Below are positions 7,825 to 15,539 of a DNA stretch of 64,000 bases, in pieces (position 1 is the first letter of the stretch; every line of letters begins with the position of its first letter). Both the position numbers and the translations under genes were made by a program. The stretch is from JAKFEW01 sp036675505 (GTDB taxonomy: Bacteria; Cyanobacteriota; Sericytochromatia; S15B-MN24; JAQBPE01). Below the pieces are notes generated by a model. The model ran no database searches. It was not told where the DNA came from and was given only the letters and a program-made list of their open reading frames with translations. Location: positions 1 through 64,000 of the forward strand of contig JAKFEW010000042.1 of assembly GCA_036675505.1 (NCBI GenBank), read 5' to 3'.

Positions 7825-9546
7825 CTAGCGGCCGCTGAAGCGGGCGATCTTGCCCTGGTCGCCGACGAGCCAGCCGGTGGCGGCGTCGAGGAAGTGGGCG
7901 TCGTAGTAGCCCAACCCGTTGCCCGCCAGGCCCTCTTGCTGAGCCCAGGTCACGCCCCGGTCGGCCGACGAGTAAAGGCCGTTCCCGGCGAGCAAGAACA
8001 TCCCGCCTCCGGGCAGCACGACGAGGTCGTCCGCGGGCTCGCCCGGCGAAAACGTGCTGCCGTCCGCCCGCTTGAGCGGACCGGGATCCGTCCAGGTCGC
8101 GCCGCTATCGGCGCTCTTGTAAAGGCGCCTGAGTTGGTTGTCGTAGTACCACGCCGCCTGGCCGTCGGTGGCGAGCATCGACGACCGGCCGTCGGTGCTC
8201 GTGATCTGCGCCGAGGCGTCACGCCGCTTGTCGTAGCCGCCGAGGGAGGCGTCGTAGACGTAAATGCCGCTGTCGCCGAGGAGGATGTCCGCGTTCCCCA
8301 CCCGGATCATGTCGACGATGGTCCGTGGGCCGGGCACGGTCACCTTCGACCAGGTGGTGCCGCCGTCGACCGTGCGGTAGTAATACGCCGTCCCGGCGTG
8401 GTTGACGTCCGGAACGATGTGGCCGACGTTGCGATCCTGGAAGTGCATGCGGACCAGCGTGCCGCCGGCGGCGTTCAGCTCGGTCGCGTTCCAGGTCGCG
8501 CCGCCATCGGTGGTGTTGTAGGCGGAGTTGGCCGCGAGGATCACGCCGGCCAGGCCGTTGAAGTGGACGCCGCGCGGGCTCTTGCCGACCAGCTCGCCGG
8601 GCGTCACGTCCTGCCAGGTCGCGCCCCCGTCGGTGGTCTTGAGGAGCGCCTCCTGGCCGCAGGCCCAGCCGGTCAGCGGGTCCGAGAAGTCGACCGACTG
8701 GAGGACCGAGGTCGTGGCGCTGGCCTGGTAGACGATCCGGCCAGGCACGCCGGCCGCGCCGACGGGCGTGCCCGCGGGGGTGCCGGTGCCAGCCCCCGTG
8801 ACGGGCGTGGTGCCGGTGGGCGCCGTGCCACCAGGCCCGAAGACCACGGTGGAAGGCTGCGGCGCGGGCGCCTGAGCGCCCTTCTCCTTGAGCACCGTCA
8901 CGTTGGCGACGCCCTTGAAGCGCGTATCGAGCGCGTACGTGCCCTCGATCGTGACGCGGCCTTCCTTGAGCGCGAAGACCTCGCCATTGGTCGGGTTCAC
9001 GGTCGCGATCGTGTCGTCCGACGACGACCAGACCACGTTGGCGCTGATCGTGCCATCCGCCATCGCCACGGCCGCCCGCAGGCCCGCCTTCTCGCCGATC
9101 ACGAGCGTCGGGTTGGCCGGCTCGATCGTGATCTGGCGGACGGTGAACTTGTCGACGACCTTCACCTCGAACTGGGTGCGCGCCGCGGGGCTTGCGGCGA
9201 GCGTGGCCACGAACACCGTGACGCCGGGCGCGACGCCCTTGGCCTGCCCGGTGGTGGGGTGCACCGTCGCGACGGCCGGGTTGGTGGACTGCCAGAGCAC
9301 CGCGCCCGCGGCCGGCTGGTTGCCGGCCTGGTCCTTGAGGATGTCGCCGAGCAGCCGCTCCTCGTTGAGCGCGAGCTCGACGGTGGTCCGCGTCGAGCTG
9401 AGCGACGCCGCCTGGCCGGCCACCGCGGGCGCGCCCGGCGACGCCGGCGGGGTCGGGTTCAGCGCGCCGAGCGGCACGACGCACGCCGACAGGCCGAACG
9501 AAACGGCGACCAGCGTGGTGCGGGTGAGGTGGGACAGGCGGATCAT
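7825..9546 (-). CDS. Lipoprotein with two BIG2 domains and a Ycf48/BNR-like propeller (paralogue)
   Basis: 573 residues with the same architecture as the next gene. The lipobox is LSAC (Cys22). BIG2 domains lie at about 50-140 (AVLWQSTNPAVATV) and 145-230 (NVVWSSSDDTIATV). A Gly/Thr/Pro linker is followed by Asp-box repeats (KTTDGGATWQD, NTTDGGATWNA, RTVDGGTTWSK, KSADSGATWTD, SSADRGVTWAQ). The propeller carries Trp/Gly-rich blades such as TGWACGQEALLK and TGWLVGDQGKIARF, typical of Ycf48-like proteins. The gap to the downstream paralogue is 39 bases, consistent with an operon produced by tandem duplication. The role is unknown; surface adhesion or envelope assembly are possibilities. Confidence 0.85.
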   Translation of the reverse strand: MIRLSHLTRTTLVAVSFGLSACVVPLGALNPTPPASPGAPAVAGQAASLSSTRTTVELALNEERLLGDILKDQAGNQPAAGAVLWQSTNPAVATVHPTTGQAKGVAPGVTVFVATLAASPAARTQFEVKVVDKFTVRQITIEPANPTLVIGEKAGLRAAVAMADGTISANVVWSSSDDTIATVNPTNGEVFALKEGRVTIEGTYALDTRFKGVANVTVLKEKGAQAPAPQPSTVVFGPGGTAPTGTTPVTGAGTGTPAGTPVGAAGVPGRIVYQASATTSVLQSVDFSDPLTGWACGQEALLKTTDGGATWQDVTPGELVGKSPRGVHFNGLAGVILAANSAYNTTDGGATWNATELNAAGGTLVRMHFQDRNVGHIVPDVNHAGTAYYYRTVDGGTTWSKVTVPGPRTIVDMIRVGNADILLGDSGIYVYDASLGGYDKRRDASAQITSTDGRSSMLATDGQAAWYYDNQLRRLYKSADSGATWTDPGPLKRADGSTFSPGEPADDLVVLPGGGMFLLAGNGLYSSADRGVTWAQQEGLAGNGLGYYDAHFLDAATGWLVGDQGKIARFSGR

Positions 9547-9629
9547 GGCGGCTTCTCCATCGAGTTCAATTGAAACCGCCGGCCGCCGCGCACGGGGCGC
9601 GGCGACCGGCGAGGGCGATCACCGGATCG

Positions 9630-10340
9630 TTACTGCTTGGCGACGACCTTGACGGTCGACTTCGCCTTGACGGTGGAGTCGGCGCCCTGGGCGGTGATGG
9701 TCGCGGTGCCGGGGGTCTTGCCGATCACCGTCGCCGAGCCGCCGGTGCCGGTGACCGCCGCGACGCTCGTGTTCGAGCTCGTCCAGGTGATCGACGTGGA
9801 GACCGAGCCGTCCGAGTTCTTGATCGAGGCGTCGAGCGTGGTCGTGTCGCCGACCATGATCTCGACTTCCGCCGGATCGATGGTGGCGACGCCCTCGGTG
9901 ACTTCGCCGGACTTGACCGTCACGGTGGCGGTCGCCTTCTTGGAGTTGTCGACGGTCGAGATCGCCTCGATCGTGGTGATGCCTTCCTTGAGGCCGCTGA
10001 TCGTGCCGTTGGTGTTGTTCACCGACAGGATCGTGTCGTCGGACGACGCGAGGGTGACGTTCGAGTCGCGGGTGCCGTCGGTGTAGATGACGTTGGCCGA
10101 CACCTTCTTCGCGACGCCCTTGGTGACGACGAACGAGCCGGGCGTGACCTGCACTTCCTTCACGACCTTGTTGTTGTTCGTGTTGGTGGAGGGCCCCGCG
10201 CTCGGCGTGGCGCTTTGCCCACCCTGGCCGCTGAGGTTCACGTTGTTGCCCGAGACGTTGCCAGCCATCGGCACCATGCAAGCCGAAAGCGTGGCGAGGG
10301 CGGCGAGGGCGCCGAGGCGCGCGAAGGTCTTTTTGGTCAT
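9630..10340 (-). CDS. Small lipoprotein with two BIG2 domains
   Basis: 236 residues. The lipobox is LSAC (Cys21), followed by a Gly/Asn/Ser-rich spacer. Two BIG2-type domains lie at about 62-145 (VTLASSDDTILSV, GLKEGITTIEAIS) and 150-236 (ITWTSSNTSVAAV, KTPGTATITAQG). Unlike its two downstream neighbours it lacks the propeller. Start chosen at the ATG at 10340, which gives an ideal signal peptide; an AAGGA lies 12 bases upstream, slightly far. It is probably the first gene of the three-lipoprotein operon. The 142 bases up to the divergent gene at 10483 would hold the promoter, but I see no strong -10. Confidence 0.82.
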   Translation of the reverse strand: MTKKTFARLGALAALATLSACMVPMAGNVSGNNVNLSGQGGQSATPSAGPSTNTNNNKVVKEVQVTPGSFVVTKGVAKKVSANVIYTDGTRDSNVTLASSDDTILSVNNTNGTISGLKEGITTIEAISTVDNSKKATATVTVKSGEVTEGVATIDPAEVEIMVGDTTTLDASIKNSDGSVSTSITWTSSNTSVAAVTGTGGSATVIGKTPGTATITAQGADSTVKAKSTVKVVAKQ

Positions 10341-10482
10341 GAAAATTTCAAATTCCTTGGCTCGGAGGAGGGACGGCCTGGTTTGGACGACGAGCGAGCG
10401 AGGTATGTTCCCCGAGCCCGTTTCTGGGCACGCCGGGGTCATATGGCGGCCAGGCTTACGTGAACATTAAGGATACAGCGTC

Positions 10483-10989
10483 ATGAACCCCTCTCGGTCC
10501 GTTCTCATGTCAAGTTTTGTTACACTGGCGCTGTTCGCCGCGACGCCAGCCGAGGCACGCGATTCGGTCGCGCTCGGCATCTCGGCGGGGGCGACCCAGG
10601 CCTTGCAGCCGAGCCTGGCGGCCCAGGTGCGCATGAACATGGATGACGTCCTGGAATTGTCGCTCGGCGCCCAAACGCGCGACCTCGTCGTGGTGCCCGG
10701 CACGACCAACTACGGCATCCAGACCTCCGGGCTGACGGCCGGCCTGGGCCTGCGCCTCTTCAACATCGACGTGGGCGCCCAGGTCGAGGCCTCGCTGATG
10801 CGCCGCGTGGAGGCCACCGCCCCCGGCCAGCTCGCCGTGGCCCAGGGCCTGGCGTTCATGGTCGAGCCTTACGCCGGCGTCTATCTCGCGCCCTGGCTGC
10901 ATGTCGCGGCGTATTACCCGGTCTTCCGGCCCGACCCGGCGATCGGGCCGCGGGCGATGCTGACCCTGTTCGTTCCGATGAACGATTGA
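10483..10989 (+). CDS. Exported protein, probable small outer-membrane beta-barrel
   Basis: 168 residues. A signal peptide (MNPSRSVLMSSFVTLALF then AATPAEA) is predicted to be cleaved near residue 25. The mature part consists of short alternating polar/hydrophobic strands (VALGISAGAT, LELSLGAQTR, LTAGLGLRLF, VGAQVEASLMRR, MVEPYAGVYLAP, LHVAAYYPVF) and ends in aromatic-rich strands with a final MLTLFVPMND. This looks like an 8-stranded barrel but no family is recognised. It is transcribed divergently from the BIG2 lipoprotein operon. Confidence 0.7.
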   Translation: MNPSRSVLMSSFVTLALFAATPAEARDSVALGISAGATQALQPSLAAQVRMNMDDVLELSLGAQTRDLVVVPGTTNYGIQTSGLTAGLGLRLFNIDVGAQVEASLMRRVEATAPGQLAVAQGLAFMVEPYAGVYLAPWLHVAAYYPVFRPDPAIGPRAMLTLFVPMND

Positions 10990-11017
10990 GCGCCGCGATC
11001 CCCGCCGTGAACCCGCT

Positions 11018-11782
11018 CTAGAGCCAGATCCGCTCGTTGCGCGGCACGAAGCCCATGAAGCCCATGGCGCGCGCGTCCACCTCGGGCGGGTGGTTGTAGT
11101 GCATCAGGCGGGTGATCGCCTTTTGCTCGGGCGGCATCTCGCGGTTCAGCTTCTCGAGCGACGTGTGCACCGAATACGGGATGTCGAAGAGCTGGCAGTC
11201 CTGGAAGATCGCGCGCAGCGGCTTGCCGGTGGGGCCCACCGTGGGTGGCAGGAGCTGGGAGTCGGCCGAGAAGTAGACGTCTTCGCCCAGCCAAAAGCCG
11301 AAGCTCGCCTTGCCCGGCACATGGATCGTGGCGCGCGGCGTCAGCGTCGGCAGCTCGGCGATCGCGACGGCCTCGCCGTCTTTCATCACATGGGCGTCGA
11401 AGTACGCGTCGATCCCGACCTTGCCCGGGGCGCCGTCGGCATTGTTGACGCGCTCGAGGCCGCCGCGCAGCGTCCCTTCCCAGAGCTCGTCGAGCAGCTC
11501 CTCGCGAAACCACAGGGGCGGCCGCTGCCGGTAGACATAGCGGTTCAGCTGCGCCCAGAGCTGAAGACCGCCCACATGGTCATCGTGGACGTGGGTCAGA
11601 AAGGCCTGCTGGATGGTGATCAGCCGATCGGCGACCTTGAGGTCGGTCGCGGTGACCGGGCCACAATCCACGAGCAGGTTGACGCGCGCGTCTTCGCTCT
11701 CGATCAGGACGTTGTTGTTGCCGAGCTCCGGACTGAGGCCGGCGCCCACCCCGAGGAAGGTCATGGAGTAGCGAGCAGACAT
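11018..11782 (-). CDS. MBL-fold metallo-hydrolase
   Basis: 254 residues. The metallo-beta-lactamase signature is intact: LTHVHDDHVGGLQLWAQL (HxHxDH) near residue 78, an early VNLLVDCGPVT strand, VYFSADSQLL (Asp ligand) near 168, and a late MHYNHPPEV stretch that may supply the last His. The N-terminus (MTFLGVGAGLSPELGNNN) resembles the RNase Z / phosphodiesterase-like part of the superfamily. No signal peptide, so cytoplasmic. It may be a phosphodiesterase or a nuclease-like hydrolase; the exact substrate cannot be told. No operon partner. Confidence 0.85.
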   Translation of the reverse strand: MSARYSMTFLGVGAGLSPELGNNNVLIESEDARVNLLVDCGPVTATDLKVADRLITIQQAFLTHVHDDHVGGLQLWAQLNRYVYRQRPPLWFREELLDELWEGTLRGGLERVNNADGAPGKVGIDAYFDAHVMKDGEAVAIAELPTLTPRATIHVPGKASFGFWLGEDVYFSADSQLLPPTVGPTGKPLRAIFQDCQLFDIPYSVHTSLEKLNREMPPEQKAITRLMHYNHPPEVDARAMGFMGFVPRNERIWL

Positions 11783-11897
11783 GAGCGGTTCCAGGAGCGA
11801 GGACGGTGCGGTGGGCGCCTTTCACCGGGCGCGCGGGTCCGGCCATTGTACCACCCGGACACCTCCCCGCACGTGATCGCCGCCGCGCCGCGCGCAG

Positions 11898-11930
11898 AAA
11901 AGGGCCCGGTCCGTTGCCGGACCGGGCCCC
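11898..11930 (-). terminator. Rho-independent terminator of the Cys/Gly-repeat gene
   Basis: A perfect 12-bp stem (arms 11902-11913 and 11918-11929, loop of 4) is followed on the minus strand by TTTTC. It lies 32 bases after the stop of the small Cys-rich gene, so that gene has its own dedicated transcript. Confidence 0.8.
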
Positions 11931-11961
11931 TGAGCTGAACGCTCGCCTCGCGGCGTGGCGT

Positions 11962-12177
11962 TTAGCCGTTGCCGCCGCAGCCGCCGCCGCAGCCCGGGTC
12001 GCACGCGACGACCGCGTCGCCGTTGCCGCCGCAGCCGCCGCCGCAACCGGGGTCGCACGAAACGACGACGTCGCCGTTGCCGCCGCAGCCGCCGCCGCAG
12101 CCCGGATCACAGGCCATCGCCGGCGAGGAGGTCAGCGCGACGAACGCGAGGGCGGCCAGGAACGCAAGCTTCTTCAT
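11962..12177 (-). CDS. Small secreted Cys/Gly-rich repeat protein (3 x CDPGCGGGCGGNG)
   Basis: 71 residues. A textbook signal peptide (MKKLAFLAALAFVALTSS, then PAMA) is cut just before a cysteine; AMAC is a signal-peptidase-I site rather than a lipobox. The 49-residue mature part is three perfect 13-residue repeats CDPGCGGGCGGNG joined by DVVVS and DAVVA, an 18-residue (54-base) period with nine cysteines. There is a GGAGG ribosome site 10 bases before the ATG and a strong terminator after the stop. Both indicate a real, well-expressed gene. I know no family. Disulfide-rich structure, metal binding or a modified peptide are all possible. It is read away from a 420-base non-coding region. Confidence 0.8.
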   Translation of the reverse strand: MKKLAFLAALAFVALTSSPAMACDPGCGGGCGGNGDVVVSCDPGCGGGCGGNGDAVVACDPGCGGGCGGNG

Positions 12178-12597
12178 ATGAGGTAATCCTCCATCACCGG
12201 CGGGAGCCGCCGGACAAAACGCACGGTCTGTTTGTACCGGAAAGGCGAGGTGAAGGGCAACTTAAGACGGCCACAAATCATTTCACAATTGGAGCGTTTG
12301 GAGGCCTGCGAGGACGGTGTTCGTACGCCGTCATGACTGATGGAGACTCGACTACCCGGCTTTTAACACGGAAACATCGCATCATTGCTCGGTCGCTCGA
12401 ACAGGCGCGCCGAAATCGGCCCGGCATCGCATTCCACCACTTGACGAAGATTTAATAAACGCCTTTGTGAAATCTTGATTAAGCGACCGATAAGCTTCGT
12501 TTGTTACACGGAAACATGCGCCTTTCCAGCCACGGGGCGGGGCAAGGCGGGACCGGCCTGCCCCGATAGTGTCCATGAACTGTTCAGGAGCCTGCCC
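12178..12597 (+). other. 420-base intergenic region between divergent genes, with a direct repeat
   Basis: There is no convincing gene here. It is clearly less GC-rich than its surroundings, especially 12280-12510. It contains a repeated 12-mer, ACACGGAAACAT, at 12366-12377 and 12506-12517, each preceded by TT-rich sequence. It must hold promoters for the Cys-rich gene (minus) and the PLD lipoprotein (plus). A TTGACG at 12441 is a possible -35 without a good -10 partner. Confidence 0.5.
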
Positions 12598-13713
12598 ATG
12601 TCCCGACGTCTCGCCGCGATCATTCTCACGAGCCTGCTCGTCCTGCCCACCGTGCCGGGCTGCGGCGCAGGCCCCGGCGCCCGTCCCCAGGCCGCCCGTG
12701 CGGCAGCCGGCCGGGCCGGCGCGCGGCTGCATGCGCCTGGCCACATCACGATCCTCACCCAGCCGGAGTCCGGCACGCGGCCGGTGGTCGAGGCGATCGA
12801 CGGCGCCCAGCGCAGCGTCTGGGTCCAGATCTACATGATGACGGACGTGAACGTGATCGAGGCGCTCGGCCGGGCCGCCAAGCGCGGCCTCGACGTGCGC
12901 GTGCTGCTCGAGGAGAGCCCCTACAACCCGGGCAACCCGAACAGCGCGCTGAGCGGCAACCAGAAGGTCGCGACGACGCTCGAGGGGTTGGGCGTGAAGG
13001 TGGCATGGACGAACCCCGCTTTCAACTTCACCCACGCCAAGTCGATGCTCGTGGACGGCGAGGTCGCCTACGTGCTGTCCTACAACCTGACCAAGGCCGC
13101 CACCGAGACGAACCGCGAGTTCGCGATCATCGACCGCGCCATGTCCGACGTGGAGGAGCTCAAGCGGATCTTCCTCGCGGATTGGGAGCGCAAGCCTTAC
13201 CAGCCGCTCGATCCAGACCTGGTCATCAGCCCGAACAACGCGCGTTGGCGCATCCTGGGCGTCATGGAGCAGGCGCGCCGCGAGCTGCTGGTCGGCGTCG
13301 AGGTGATCAGCGATCCCGAGTTCGTGGCGACGCTGATCGAGAAGCGCCGTGCCGGCGTCGACGTGCGCGTGCTGGTCGGCGGCGTGAAGAAGGTGCCCGC
13401 CAACCTGCCTGCCGCGCGCGCGCTGCTCGCGGGCGGCGTGCCGACACGCAGCCAGGGCCGGCCCTACCTCCACGCGAAGTACGTGATCGCCGACGGCGGC
13501 GCGGCCTATATGGGCTCGATCAACTTCTCGACCAACTCGCTCGATGAAAACCGCGAGATTGGCCTGCTCATCAGCGAGCCGGGCGCGATCGAGACCATGC
13601 GCGGCGTCTGGCTGCGCGATTGGGACAAGGCCAAGGGCGTCGAAGAAGACGCCGAGAAGCGCGCCTGCGAAGAGGTCGAAGGCGGCTGCAAGGATGAGCG
13701 CGTCAGCCGCTAA
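12598..13713 (+). CDS. Phospholipase D-like lipoprotein
   Basis: 371 residues. The signal peptide ends in TVPGC (Cys21), a lipobox with an unusual Pro at -2. Two PLD (HKD) motifs are present: FTHAKSMLVDG (His146) and YLHAKYVIADG (His292). Each is followed by the typical SYNLT / GSINFSTNSL segment with Asn and Ser/Thr, then ETNREFAII and DENREIGLLI. This two-domain layout is that of a pseudo-dimeric PLD, which hydrolyses or transfers phosphodiester bonds through a covalent phospho-His. Being an envelope lipoprotein, the substrate could be phospholipid or extracellular DNA. The ATG at 12598 has a CAGGAG site 7 bases away. The stop overlaps the convergent gene by 4 bases. Confidence 0.88.
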   Translation: MSRRLAAIILTSLLVLPTVPGCGAGPGARPQAARAAAGRAGARLHAPGHITILTQPESGTRPVVEAIDGAQRSVWVQIYMMTDVNVIEALGRAAKRGLDVRVLLEESPYNPGNPNSALSGNQKVATTLEGLGVKVAWTNPAFNFTHAKSMLVDGEVAYVLSYNLTKAATETNREFAIIDRAMSDVEELKRIFLADWERKPYQPLDPDLVISPNNARWRILGVMEQARRELLVGVEVISDPEFVATLIEKRRAGVDVRVLVGGVKKVPANLPAARALLAGGVPTRSQGRPYLHAKYVIADGGAAYMGSINFSTNSLDENREIGLLISEPGAIETMRGVWLRDWDKAKGVEEDAEKRACEEVEGGCKDERVSR

Positions 13714-15038
13714 CGCGACGGGAAGCTCTCGGGCGGCAACAGGACGAGATCCCCGCCGGCCTCACGGTCGAGGCGGCGCTGCGCGCCGGTGGGCTTGAGC
13801 ACCACTTCGCCGCGCTGGTCCTGTCCGTCCCAGGCGACGCTCCAGAGGCGGCCGCCAGCGAAGCCGAGCGGCCGATCCGGCGCGTAGGGATCCGCAGGGA
13901 CCGCGGGCAAGTAAGCCGGGACGAGCGCCGCGAGGCTCGCCGGCGGCTTGTGGTGGGCGCGCTGGTACAGCTCGGCGGCGATCGCCACCCGCAGGGCGTC
14001 GTAGCGCGCCTCGACGTCCAGGACGCGCATGAAGATGCCTCCGAAAGTCGGGACGAAGGCGCGGGCGTAGTGCCAGCCCAGCGCGTGGCCGGGGTGCAGC
14101 ACCTTCTGGAGGAGCGGCAGGGGCGCCCGCAGGCGGGCCTCGTGCGCCCGGGCGCCCGCGAAGTCGCGTCGCTCATAGAACTCGCTCGTCACGGCGTACC
14201 AGGCGTCGATGTCGGCCGCGGCCGTCGAGGCGAACAGCGCCAGCTGGACTCTCAGTGCAAGCGACGGCCCCTCGTCGCCTTCGAGCTCCTTGATGCCCGC
14301 GGGGTCGCGCCAGGGCCTGGCGGCGACGTCCCGCTCGCCCGCCAGGAGCCGTCCCAACGGCTTTTCCAGGGCGTCCGCCGCGTTGAGATCCGCGAGGAAG
14401 GCCGTGAGCTCGGAAGCGGGCCGTGCCGCCAGCCGCGCGCGATCGGCGATCAGCGCGGCGCAAACGCCCTGGCTCTGAGCGATGCCGACCATATTCACGA
14501 TCAGCGGCTCGCCTTCCACGTACATGAACCGCCGGCCCAGGTGCAGGGCATCCGCGGCCGGCGCGAGGGCCGCCGTGGCGCCCGGATCGGCGAGGCGCGC
14601 CAGGGTCGCGAGCAGCGCGATGTTGCCGATCGCCTGGCACCCGACGAGCGAGGCCAGGTGCGGGGCGCCATCCGCGGACAGGCTGGTGGCTTGCAAGCTC
14701 GGCCGCTGCCGTGCCTCGCGCAGCGCCGCGATCGCGACGGGCGCGTTGGCGCGCACCAGAGCGGCCGCGGGGCCCGCCGCCGCACCACGTGCTCGAATCG
14801 CCCGGGCCAGGACGTCGCGGTCGAGGTGGTTCAGCGCCAGCCTGGAGCTGGCCTGGTTGACGGCGAAGAGCGCATTCGTGTCGGCAGGCACCGGAAGGCG
14901 CGCAGCAGCTGGTCGGACGCGCCTCGGAACAGGCGTCGGCGGGAGCGACGCCCACCACAGGCCGCCCGTGGCCAGCGCCACGGCGAGCGCGGCCACGCCG
15001 GCCGCCGCTCCCCTGCTGGTGACCCGCGTCGGCAGCAC
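13710..15038 (-). CDS. Membrane-anchored protein of unknown function (paralogue of 15540-16874)
   Basis: 442 residues with one N-terminal membrane anchor (about 11-31) and an otherwise helical, Ala/Leu/Arg-rich body. The last 90 residues are the most conserved relative to the paralogue: ELYQRAHHKPPASLAALVP, then PADPYAPDRPLGF, GGRLWSVAWDGQDQRG and GDLVLLPP. The pattern 'pSLaaLVPaYLP..PaDPy..rPLgf....LwSvawDG.D..G' resembles C-termini of secreted proteins in Planctomycetes and pseudopilin-like proteins. It probably resides in the periplasm, tethered to the inner membrane. No catalytic motif is seen. It starts 4 bases after the stop of rnhA and is cotranscribed with it. Confidence 0.75.
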   Translation of the reverse strand: MLPTRVTSRGAAAGVAALAVALATGGLWWASLPPTPVPRRVRPAAARLPVPADTNALFAVNQASSRLALNHLDRDVLARAIRARGAAAGPAAALVRANAPVAIAALREARQRPSLQATSLSADGAPHLASLVGCQAIGNIALLATLARLADPGATAALAPAADALHLGRRFMYVEGEPLIVNMVGIAQSQGVCAALIADRARLAARPASELTAFLADLNAADALEKPLGRLLAGERDVAARPWRDPAGIKELEGDEGPSLALRVQLALFASTAAADIDAWYAVTSEFYERRDFAGARAHEARLRAPLPLLQKVLHPGHALGWHYARAFVPTFGGIFMRVLDVEARYDALRVAIAAELYQRAHHKPPASLAALVPAYLPAVPADPYAPDRPLGFAGGRLWSVAWDGQDQRGEVVLKPTGAQRRLDREAGGDLVLLPPESFPSR

Positions 15039-15041
15039 GGC

Positions 15042-15503
15042 TTAGCGGCTCCCGGCGGCCTTGTGGGCCTCGGCTTCCACCTTCGCGAGCTGATCGCAGC
15101 GCTCGTTGTAATGATGGCCGGCGTGGCCCTTGACCCATTGCCAGCGCACGTCGTGCGGCGCGACGGCCTCCTCGAGCTGTTCCCACAGCTCGCGGTTCTT
15201 CACAGGCTCGCCGGCCGCGTTGCGCCAGCCTTTGCGCTTCCAGCCAGCGATCCACTCGGTGATGCCCTTGATCACATACTGGCTATCGGTGACGACCAGC
15301 ACCTTGCAAGGCTTCTTGAGCGCGCGCAGCCCCGTGATGGCCGCCAATAGCTCGGCCCGGTTGTTGGTGGATTGCGGCTCGCCGCCGACCACTTCCTTCT
15401 CGACGCCCTTGCATACCAGGATCGCCGCCCAGCCGCCCGGACCCGGGTTGTTGAGCGAGCAGCCGTCGGAGTAGATGGTGACTTCGGGTTTGGGCGCTGT
15501 CAT
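15042..15503 (-). CDS. rnhA: Ribonuclease HI
   Basis: 153 residues, close to the 155 of E. coli RNase HI, which removes RNA from RNA-DNA hybrids. The catalytic carboxylates are all visible: YSDGCSLNNPGPGG, NRAELLAAI, VTDSQYVIKGI and NERCDQLA. The basic protrusion helix is also present (EWIAGWKRKGWR). I chose the ATG at 15503, with GAGG 6 bases upstream; the in-frame ATG at 15530 adds nine unconserved residues. The gene is sandwiched between two paralogous membrane-anchored proteins on the same strand. Confidence 0.96.
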   Translation of the reverse strand: MTAPKPEVTIYSDGCSLNNPGPGGWAAILVCKGVEKEVVGGEPQSTNNRAELLAAITGLRALKKPCKVLVVTDSQYVIKGITEWIAGWKRKGWRNAAGEPVKNRELWEQLEEAVAPHDVRWQWVKGHAGHHYNERCDQLAKVEAEAHKAAGSR

Positions 15504-15539
15504 GAGGACCTCGGGTGGCGGACGCTTCATCGTACCGCC

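Noticed and set aside
6136..9573. A 1145-codon plus-strand open frame over the BIG2 lipoproteins
   Set aside because: It is antisense to two clear lipoprotein genes, and no start signals or domains are seen.
11969..12112. 54-base tandem repeats as a CRISPR array
   Set aside because: The three units are translated, are nearly identical throughout and have no variable spacers.
12333..12455. A 40-residue plus-strand frame in the large intergenic gap
   Set aside because: There is no ribosome site, no recognisable motif and no support from context.
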